DNA from: an uncultured Chloroflexota bacterium
Lineage (GTDB): Bacteria > Chloroflexota > Anaerolineae > Aggregatilineales > Phototrophicaceae
Length of the DNA: 6,029 bases
Assembly: GCA_937870805.1 (NCBI GenBank)
Contig: CALMZT010000744.1
Location: 1 to 6,029, forward strand
Direction: 5' to 3'
Part shown: piece after piece, positions 1 through 4,598 of the stretch
How positions within the stretch are numbered: position 1 is the first letter of the stretch
Layout of the letters: each line of letters opens with the position of its first letter
Position numbers and translations under genes: made by a program
Notes under the pieces: generated by a model
Database searches by the model: none
What the model was told of the DNA's origin: nothing
Seen by the model: the letters and a program-made list of their open reading frames with translations, nothing else

Positions 1-143
1 GGTAATAGAATAAATCAGAGTGTGCTAAAATGCGACTCTTTGGCTCATACAATTTTGAAACATCATTTAAAGATACAATCAATTGTTAACTTTTAATGAT
101 AAATTATTTAAACTGTAGGTTGTCCGACAAGTAAAGCGTAACC

Positions 144-172
144 TTCATTCGACCTTTTCGCTGATGTACAAT
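144..172 (+). promoter_or_regulatory. Weak candidate sigma-70-type promoter for the orphan gene
   Basis: A TACAAT hexamer at 167-172 matches the -10 consensus in 5 of 6 positions. At a spacing of exactly 17 bases lies TTCATT (144-149), which matches the -35 consensus in only 3 of 6. Transcription would begin near 179 and give a leader of roughly 68 bases before the ATG at 247. In AT-rich DNA such pairs arise by chance, so this is a candidate only. Confidence 0.25.
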
Positions 173-173
173 A

Positions 174-198
174 TTTCATTACTGAAAATAGTATTTCA
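174..198. promoter_or_regulatory. Alternating TTTCA/TGAAA half-sites, operator-like
   Basis: TTTCA occurs at 174-178, its complement TGAAA at 183-187, and TTTCA again at 194-198. The middle half-site can therefore pair with either neighbour, with 4- and 6-base centres. The block lies directly downstream of the candidate -10 at 167-172, where a repressor site would block initiation. No regulator gene is present in the window to link to it, and 5-base arms are short, so it may be chance in AT-rich DNA. Confidence 0.2.
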
Positions 199-246
199 TC
201 AAATCAATCATCTGAACACGTCCACGTATAGGGGATAGCAAAACAC

Positions 247-633
247 ATGCCTTACCAAAATACCTGGCTCATCGAGGATCGGGTGATTTTCCGAAAAATC
301 TGGGGAAATTTTACTGATCTTGAAGCGCAAAATTCCGATCAAGAGGCATTGACAATGTTCGAGCAATCTTCAGCCTCGAAGATACACATCTTAATCGATT
401 TATCTGACGCATGTGTTCGTGTATCCGGTGAGTTAGTACATCAATTGGGAACGCCGCGTCATCCGAAGTATGGTTGGCTCGTAGTTTACGGTGCGCAAAG
501 CTCCGCAGCTCGTGCGTTAGTGTTTTTTGCGTCGCAGGTTTTCAATTTACAATATCAGGTTGTGGAAAATCATCACCAGGCAGTAGAATTTCTGGCGGGA
601 ATGGATACGATGCTGTCACATGAGACAAGTTGA
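247..633 (+). CDS. Hypothetical protein, 128 aa, possible STAS/SpoIIAA-like fold
   Basis: I do not recognise a named family with certainty. The predicted strands run in the order TWLIEDRVIFRKIWGNF (about 6-22), a polar helix (24-42), the strand KIHILIDLS (45-53), a helix around 57-67, a conserved-looking RHPKYGWLVVYG (71-82), a helix over 85-99, the strand LQYQVVEN (101-108) and a final helix with AVEFLAGMD (112-120). This alternating alpha/beta pattern resembles small STAS or SpoIIAA-like domains, and similar short orphans are common in Chloroflexota; both statements are inference. There is no signal peptide, membrane helix or metal-binding cysteine pattern, so it is probably cytoplasmic. 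The ATG is preceded by AGGGG at 230-234, with a rather long 12-base spacing. It lies 72 bases upstream of lutA on the same strand. The stop codon overlaps a promoter candidate for the lut genes, so co-transcription is possible but not required. The reading frame is well supported by length and by its hydrophobic pattern. Confidence 0.75.
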   Translation: MPYQNTWLIEDRVIFRKIWGNFTDLEAQNSDQEALTMFEQSSASKIHILIDLSDACVRVSGELVHQLGTPRHPKYGWLVVYGAQSSAARALVFFASQVFNLQYQVVENHHQAVEFLAGMDTMLSHETS

Positions 634-659
634 TGGTTCGTCGTGGAAGGTGGTATAAA
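630..659 (+). promoter_or_regulatory. Candidate promoter for the lutABC operon
   Basis: TTGATG at 630-635 (4 of 6 to TTGACA) and TATAAA at 654-659 (5 of 6 to TATAAT) are separated by 18 bases. The -10 is preceded by TGG, giving the extended -10 form TGnTATAAA at 651-659. The -35 element overlaps the stop codon of the preceding gene (631-633). Initiation near 666 would leave a leader of about 40 bases before the lutA ATG at 706. I found no clear dyad typical of a GntR-family LutR operator around it. Confidence 0.42.
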
Positions 660-705
660 CGAGTGAAATCGCTTACCGCAAAAGTTCGTTGACGACAGGT
701 TAATT

Positions 706-1473
706 ATGTACCTTCCCGAACGTCCTTCCCCCAAAGGCAAAAGAGTCTCGCTCTTTGTTACCTGTATTGTCGATATGGTGTATCCAGCTGTCGGCATGTC
801 TGTTGTGGACATCCTTGAACATCTCGGCGTAGAAATTGATTTCCCCGAAAACCAAACGTGTTGTGGACAGCCAGGCTACAACAGCGGCTATCGCAATGAT
901 GCCAGAGAAGTTGCGCTGCATTTTCTGCGTGTGTTCGCCGATGCTGATGTGATTGTCGTGCCATCAGGTTCGTGTGCCGCGATGATACGCCATGAATACC
1001 TCACGCTGTTTGCTGATGATCCCGTATGGCTGCCACACGCCCAACGCGCTGCTTCGATCACGTGGGAGTTCACCGAATTCATCGTACAGGGACTCGGAAT
1101 CACTGATTTAAAGCTGCGCCTGCCACAACCACAGACCTTTGCTATTCACGACGCCTGTCACGGGCTGCGTATCTTGGGACTTGGCGAGGAAGCGCGCACA
1201 TTGTTGGCTAATGTCGAAAATGCTGCACTGGAAGACCTGAAAGACGCCGATGCGTGCTGCGGTTTTGGCGGGCTGTTCAGCGTCAAGATGGCGGATGTCA
1301 GCGGCGCGATGTTACAAAAGAAAATTGATTGCATCAACCATTGTCCGGCGGCAACGATTATTACTGGCGATACAAGCTGCATGACACAGATGAACGGTGG
1401 ACTGTCACGTCAGAAATCTGTGAAGCGCGTGCGCCACATCGCCGACGTGCTGGCTGAAGGATTGAAAAAATGA
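706..1473 (+). CDS. lutA: Lactate utilization protein A, (Fe-S)-binding CCG-domain protein
   Basis: LutA is the CCG-domain subunit of the LutABC system, which oxidises L-lactate to pyruvate in the cytoplasm. The 255-residue product is near the usual family length of about 240, with an N-terminal extension of about 11 residues before the typical start of the domain (VSLFVTC). Two cysteine-rich repeats are visible. The first has C20, C52-C53-G54 in TCCGQP, and C90 in PSGSC. The second has C151-H152 in HDACHGLR, C184-C185 in CCGFGG, and C225 in DTSCM. These residues are expected to bind Fe-S clusters and shape the active site, as in glycolate oxidase GlcF and heterodisulfide reductase HdrB. ATG 706 is the only sensible start, because the next in-frame ATG (residue 24) would remove C20; a partial ribosome site, ACAGG, ends 6 bases upstream. 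The stop TGA overlaps the start of lutB as ATGA. Other CCG-domain proteins are possible by motif alone, but the lutB/lutC neighbours settle the identity. Confidence 0.95.
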   Translation: MYLPERPSPKGKRVSLFVTCIVDMVYPAVGMSVVDILEHLGVEIDFPENQTCCGQPGYNSGYRNDAREVALHFLRVFADADVIVVPSGSCAAMIRHEYLTLFADDPVWLPHAQRAASITWEFTEFIVQGLGITDLKLRLPQPQTFAIHDACHGLRILGLGEEARTLLANVENAALEDLKDADACCGFGGLFSVKMADVSGAMLQKKIDCINHCPAATIITGDTSCMTQMNGGLSRQKSVKRVRHIADVLAEGLKK

Positions 1474-2876
1474 AGGTCGACGCGAATAATTTTGTTTCGG
1501 TAGCACAGATTGCTGTTAATGACCCCGATTTACAGGAAGCTGTTTCGCTTGGCACGTACAACGGCTACAGCAAGCGTCTGGTGGCGATGTTCTCCAATGG
1601 ACATGAACACGGCGAAGCGATGCGCCAGCAAGCCGCTGCCATGCGCCGCCGCGCCATCCAAAAGCTGCCTGATCTGCTGGAACTGGCGGAAAAGAATATG
1701 ACCGCCAACGGCATTAAGGTGCTGTGGGCAGAGACGGCTGAAGATGTGCGCAATATGGTGCTGGACATCGCTAAGAAGCGTAACGCCAAACTCGTCGCCA
1801 AGAGCAAGAGCATGATTAGCGAAGAAGTGGCACTCAATCATGCTTTTGAAGAAAACGGCATTGAAGTTGTTGAAACCGACCTGGGCGAGTACATCATCCA
1901 ACTGAACAAAGAGACACCCAGCCACATCGTCATGCCTGTAATGCATCGTACCAAGCGCGAAATCCGTGACCTGTTCATGCGCGAACTCAATATGCCCTTC
2001 ACCGACGACGCAGCCGAGATGACAGCCTTCATCCGTAAACATCTGCGTCAGGTGTTTGTCAACGCCGACATTGGTATTTCGGGCGGTAACTTCATCATCG
2101 CTGAAAGCGGGAGTCTGTGCCTTGTGACCAACGAGGGTAACGGGCGTATGGTCACAGCAATGCCGAAGGTGCATATTGGCATTGTGGGCATTGAAAAGGT
2201 GATCGAGACGATTGAGGACTACGCCACGCTGACGCAAATCCTGCCGCGCAGTGCTACTGGACAGCAGATGACCGTGTACATGCAGATGATTAACGGTCCG
2301 CGCCGCGAAGATGAGCCTGATGGACCTGATGAAGTCTACGTGATTCTGGTCGATAACGGGCGCAGTAAAGTGTACGCTACCAAGTACGCTGAGGCGCTGA
2401 CTTGTATCCGCTGTGGGGCGTGTTTAAATGCCTGCCCGGTGTATCAGGTAACCGGTGGACACGCTTACGGTTGGGTGTATTCAGGTCCTATCGGCGCGGT
2501 GATTACGCCAGCACTCACAGGCTTGGAAAATGCTACGCCCCTGCCACAAGCCAGCAGCTTATGTGGTAAGTGTAAGCAGGTGTGCCCGGTAGACATCGAC
2601 ATTCCGCGTATGCTGCTTGATCTGCGCCATGAACTGGTTGAAAAAGGGATGACCGATAAGATTTTCGACGTAGGTTTGAAGGCGTGGTCAATCGGCAATC
2701 GTTCACCGAAGTTGTTCATCATGGGTGGTGCGGTGGCACGTTTTGGCACGCGCTTTTTGCCTAACCGACTGCCGGGACCATTGGGTGGCTGGACCAAGTA
2801 CCGCGATTTTCCACAGTTCGCGCCCAAACCGTTCCGCGAATTGTGGAAGGAACGCAAGAAAGGCAAACCTTCATGA
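1470..2876 (+). CDS. lutB: Lactate utilization protein B, LUD and ferredoxin-domain protein
   Basis: LutB is the iron-sulfur electron-transfer subunit of the LutABC lactate oxidation system. The 468 residues match the usual family length of about 470. An N-terminal LUD domain (about 60-300) contains the conserved stretches ETDLGEYIIQL (135-145), SHIVMPVMHRTKREI (151-165), GISGGNFIIAESGSL (202-216) and MPKVHIGIVGIEKV (231-244). A C-terminal ferredoxin-type domain carries C312-x2-C315-x2-C318-x3-C322-P and C365-x2-C368-x3-C372-P, suited to two [4Fe-4S] clusters. GGHAYGWVYSGPIGAV (329-344) lies between them, as is typical of LutB. A family C-terminal segment with W443/P448-like residues (SPKLFIMGG to WTKYRDFP) completes it. 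No membrane helix or signal peptide is seen. The ATG at 1470 overlaps the lutA stop and is preceded by GAAGGA (1456-1461) with 8-base spacing. The stop overlaps lutC in the same ATGA manner. No broken frame or missing cysteine is seen. Confidence 0.97.
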   Translation: MKVDANNFVSVAQIAVNDPDLQEAVSLGTYNGYSKRLVAMFSNGHEHGEAMRQQAAAMRRRAIQKLPDLLELAEKNMTANGIKVLWAETAEDVRNMVLDIAKKRNAKLVAKSKSMISEEVALNHAFEENGIEVVETDLGEYIIQLNKETPSHIVMPVMHRTKREIRDLFMRELNMPFTDDAAEMTAFIRKHLRQVFVNADIGISGGNFIIAESGSLCLVTNEGNGRMVTAMPKVHIGIVGIEKVIETIEDYATLTQILPRSATGQQMTVYMQMINGPRREDEPDGPDEVYVILVDNGRSKVYATKYAEALTCIRCGACLNACPVYQVTGGHAYGWVYSGPIGAVITPALTGLENATPLPQASSLCGKCKQVCPVDIDIPRMLLDLRHELVEKGMTDKIFDVGLKAWSIGNRSPKLFIMGGAVARFGTRFLPNRLPGPLGGWTKYRDFPQFAPKPFRELWKERKKGKPS

Positions 2877-3517
2877 CCAGCGCCCGTGATCGTATCTTAG
2901 GCAAGCTGCGCGCGGCACAGAAACCGTTCGATGAGTTACCCCCTGCGCCGCCAAAGCGCTATATGTCGCGTCCCGAAGATTTGTCGGCGGAAGGATTACG
3001 CGCGCGTTTTGTGCAGGAAGTCAAAAAACTAAGCTGTATTCCTATTGAGCACGCCGACGCTGAGTCTGCGATTGAGTACATTCTTGGGGTGATTGGGGAA
3101 GACAGCAGTGTCATCACCTGGGATTTTGAGCAGATTCCGTTAACGGGTTTGGAAACGGCGCTCAATGACAGAGGTATTCAGCGTGGACAGCCGCGTGACG
3201 ACAAGGTGCGCGTTGGGATTACGGGCGCGGTAGCGGCGTTCGCTTCGACGGGCAGTTTGATGATGACCAGCGGCGCGGGCAAACCTCGTATTGCTTCGTT
3301 ACTGCCGCCTGTGCATATCGCCGTGATTCATGGCAATCAGATTCTGCCGGATTTTGATACGTGGATTGAACAGAAGCGCGCGGAAGGCATCGGTAGTTTT
3401 AACCGTCCGGCGAATAATTTCCTTATCACAGGTTCAAGTCGCACATCCGATATTGCGATGGAAAGTGTGCTCGGCGTACATGGTCCCGGTGAAGTCCATG
3501 TAGTGATTCTGGTTTGA
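2873..3517 (+). CDS. lutC: Lactate utilization protein C, LUD-domain protein
   Basis: LutC is the small stand-alone LUD-domain subunit of LutABC, required for growth on L-lactate where it has been tested (Bacillus subtilis). The 214 residues fall in the usual range of about 210-240. Family signatures are VGITGAVAAFASTGSLM (114-130), GAGKPRIASLLPPVHIAVI (134-152), FLITGSSRTSDIAM (183-196) and the C-terminal VLGVHGPGEVHVVIL (199-213). I chose ATG 2873 because it overlaps the lutB stop as ATGA, repeating the lutA/lutB junction. It is also served by GAAAGG at 2858-2863 with 9-base spacing. A GTG at 2843 would add ten residues that are not typical of the family. One oddity is that the usual acidic residue in the 'A-E-T/S-G-T' motif is Ser125 here (ASTGS), whereas LutB keeps AESGS. 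LUD proteins of other systems look similar, but the gene order makes lutC secure. Confidence 0.95.
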   Translation: MTSARDRILGKLRAAQKPFDELPPAPPKRYMSRPEDLSAEGLRARFVQEVKKLSCIPIEHADAESAIEYILGVIGEDSSVITWDFEQIPLTGLETALNDRGIQRGQPRDDKVRVGITGAVAAFASTGSLMMTSGAGKPRIASLLPPVHIAVIHGNQILPDFDTWIEQKRAEGIGSFNRPANNFLITGSSRTSDIAMESVLGVHGPGEVHVVILV

Positions 3518-3551
3518 AAAACGACAGCAGCCATCGGCAACAAATGCGATG

Positions 3552-3652
3552 GGCAAGCGCAGGAAGTGAGCGTGTTGTTGCCGCAGAACGGCAATTGGCG
3601 AGGCTGTTGCTGCTATCGAAGGGGCGGCGGCAATTGGCGAGCGTGTTGTTGC
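3552..3652 (+). repeat. Three imperfect ~24-base direct repeats
   Basis: Copies lie at about 3552-3581, 3590-3613 and 3629-3652. Copies 2 and 3 share the exact 14-mer CGGCAATTGGCGAG (3589-3602 and 3628-3641). Copies 1 and 3 share the exact 14-mer GAGCGTGTTGTTGC (3568-3581 and 3639-3652). Copy 2 has the diverged second half GCTGTTGCTGC, and copy 1 has a diverged, longer first half. The two exact repeats are offset by 39 and 71 bases, so spacing is uneven. This excludes a CRISPR array and suggests local duplication or a small structured element. The last copy ends about 20 bases before ordinary-looking sequence resumes. Confidence 0.7.
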
Positions 3653-3760
3653 GGTTGAGTTCAGCAATGAGTTGAAAGCAATAAGCGATGAGAGCAGTGT
3701 TTGCAATGTGAAAGGTCGTGGTGCGGGAAAGTGGACGTTTGCGTTTAACCTCACCCCTGG

Positions 3761-3813
3761 CCTCTCCATTTTTGAAATGCCTGTAGTGGTCGAAGGCTCA
3801 CCACATGGAGAGG
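3761..3813. repeat. Inverted repeat with MITE-like ends in the spacer
   Basis: CCTCTCCAT (3761-3769) is perfectly complementary to ATGGAGAGG (3805-3813), with a 35-base centre. The centre holds a second stem, GTGGT (3786-3790) with ACCAC (3800-3804). The flanks CTCACCCCTGG (3750-3760) and GGAAAGACT (3814-3822) are only partly complementary, as in a decayed terminal repeat. 'CTCACCCC...CCTCTCC' paired with 'GGAGAGGGGA' is the kind of end I associate with dispersed, non-autonomous intergenic repeats in Chloroflexota and cyanobacteria; that is recollection, not a search. No transposase or target-site duplication is visible. The folded RNA could also act as a bidirectional transcript end. Confidence 0.5.
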
Positions 3814-3821
3814 GGAAAGAC

Positions 3822-3862
3822 TCCCACTTCCAATTTAGACGCTGTGAAAGCGTTTCGTGGGA
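3822..3862. other. Nested hairpin next to the inverted repeat
   Basis: An outer stem, TCCCAC (3822-3827) with GTGGGA (3857-3862), encloses an inner 7-pair stem (3837-3843 with 3849-3855, one G-T pair) around the loop GTGAA. An alternative hairpin, GTTTC/GAAAC (3852-3856/3861-3865) with loop GTGG, competes with it and is followed by TTGTTGC. It adjoins the inverted repeat and could be part of the same element or help end transcription. The stems are short and there is no clean T tract, so the role is open. Confidence 0.3.
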
Positions 3863-3969
3863 AACTTGTTGCTATAACTAACGTTTTGCAACCACACTCC
3901 GAGAATAGAAGTGTTGAGCGGGGATATGGCTGTGAAGAGGGGAATTGAGTGGATAAACAGCGACGTGAC

Positions 3970-4578
3970 TTAAGCGAGGAGATCACGCACGACAAGCTGA
4001 GCAACTTCCTGACCACCGATCACGACAGGCACATGATCTGCTTCACGATAGATCGTCCGCTGCTGATAATGCGCCTGTGTATCTGTCCCTATAGGCTCGG
4101 TATAAACCTCTAGCTGGCGTTCCGGTAGATTGAGTATCCAATAAATGACGATGCGGGCGTTGGCGTAGATGCGCTGTTTGAGTGTGCGATCTCGTTGCAA
4201 TGTTGCATCGGAGACTTCTACGAGTAGCGCTATATCTTCGGGATAAGGATGGCGTTTAGCATAGTCGAATCTGCTGCCCCGTACCACAGTAACATCTGGC
4301 TCAGGCTCACTATCAGTAGTCGTGATGGGTGCTTGTATATTGATGAACCATCCATCAGGTAGAATACGCGCAAGTACATCACGGGTATGCTGGGTTACAA
4401 GGCTGTGTTGTGGTTTTTGAGACACTTTTGTGACTAACCATCCTTCGAGCAGTTCAACAGGATCATCCTCTGTCAGAATACCCGCGTTAATCATGTCATG
4501 GTACTGATCAACGCTGAGCCGCCAGATAGGGTCACTGGGCACGATCATTGATTTTTCAGGGGGTGAGCTAACCACCAT
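3970..4578 (-). CDS. Uma2 family protein (DUF820), PD-(D/E)XK nuclease fold
   Basis: The 202-residue product shows the full Uma2 layout. The helix SVDQYHDMINAGIL (22-35) is followed by the VELLEG motif (41-46), the strand and helix around PQHSLVTQHTRDVLARIL (56-73), IQAPITTTDSEPEPDV (81-96), LLVEVSDATLQRDRTLK (118-134) and YANARIVIYWILNL (138-151). In this fold D95 of EPEPD and E121 of LVEVSD are the likely metal ligands, with E42/E45 and K134 as accessory conserved residues; that assignment is from family knowledge. The usual length is about 190-210, so the gene looks intact. Family members are predicted DNA endonucleases, but their biological role is poorly known, and they are often present in many copies in Chloroflexota and cyanobacteria. 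The start ATG (complement of 4576-4578) has GGAGA on the minus strand at 4586-4590 with 7-base spacing, which favours it over the in-frame ATG at residue 11. It begins 20 bases after the histidine kinase stop and may be read on the same transcript. Confidence 0.88.
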   Translation of the reverse strand: MVVSSPPEKSMIVPSDPIWRLSVDQYHDMINAGILTEDDPVELLEGWLVTKVSQKPQHSLVTQHTRDVLARILPDGWFINIQAPITTTDSEPEPDVTVVRGSRFDYAKRHPYPEDIALLVEVSDATLQRDRTLKQRIYANARIVIYWILNLPERQLEVYTEPIGTDTQAHYQQRTIYREADHVPVVIGGQEVAQLVVRDLLA

Positions 4579-4598
4579 AGGTAATTCTCCGTTTCATT

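Larger units (their letters stand above)
1..246. other. AT-rich upstream region without a recognisable gene
   Basis: This stretch is visibly richer in A and T than the coding DNA that follows and has no open frame with a plausible start and ribosome site on either strand. It contains many short A/T runs. The only structure I can point to is a weak promoter-like pair (144-172) and alternating TTTCA/TGAAA half-sites (174-198), both just upstream of the gene at 247. It most likely serves as the leader and control region of that gene, and the distal end of something left of the window may lie in its first bases. Confidence 0.6.
3518..3969. other. Non-coding spacer between convergent operons, with repeats
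   Basis: This 452-base gap separates the end of lutC (+) from the end of the Uma2 gene (-). I see no protein-coding gene that I would defend. Short frames cross it, but they are built from the repeats themselves and have no ribosome site. It holds three imperfect direct repeats (3552-3652), an inverted repeat with MITE-like ends (3761-3813) and a nested hairpin (3822-3862). Small stems occur at 3531-3536/3547-3552 and at 3577-3583/3589-3595. None is followed by a T tract, so no textbook intrinsic terminator can be named for either operon. Confidence 0.7.

Noticed and set aside
55..79. Promoter from TTGAAA (55-60) and TACAAT (74-79)
   Set aside because: The spacer is only 13 bases, too short for sigma-70-type recognition.
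1530..2237. 235-codon open frame antisense to lutB
   Set aside because: Its length comes from codon bias of lutB. It has no recognisable domain, while the + strand frame carries clear LUD motifs.
2843..2872. GTG start giving lutC ten extra residues
   Set aside because: The ATG at 2873 repeats the ATGA overlap of the previous junction, has a properly spaced GAAAGG, and gives the usual family N-terminus.
3531..3595. Intrinsic terminator for lutABC from the stems at 3531-3552 or 3577-3595
   Set aside because: Both stems have only about 6-7 pairs and neither is followed by a T tract.
3552..3652. CRISPR-like array
   Set aside because: The copies are imperfect and unevenly spaced, intervening sequence is short and inconsistent, and no cas gene is present.
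3544..3675. 43-codon open frame on the + strand across the direct repeats
   Set aside because: There is no ribosome site before the ATG, the composition is low-complexity (runs of L and R), and the apparent peptide repeats simply mirror the DNA repeats.
3434..3769. 111-codon open frame on the - strand overlapping the lutC 3' end
   Set aside because: It is antisense to conserved lutC sequence and its remainder is repeat-derived, so it is a shadow frame.
3672..3881. 69-codon open frame on the + strand through the inverted repeat
   Set aside because: It translates straight through the MITE-like arms and hairpins, shows no domain pattern and has only a poor start context.
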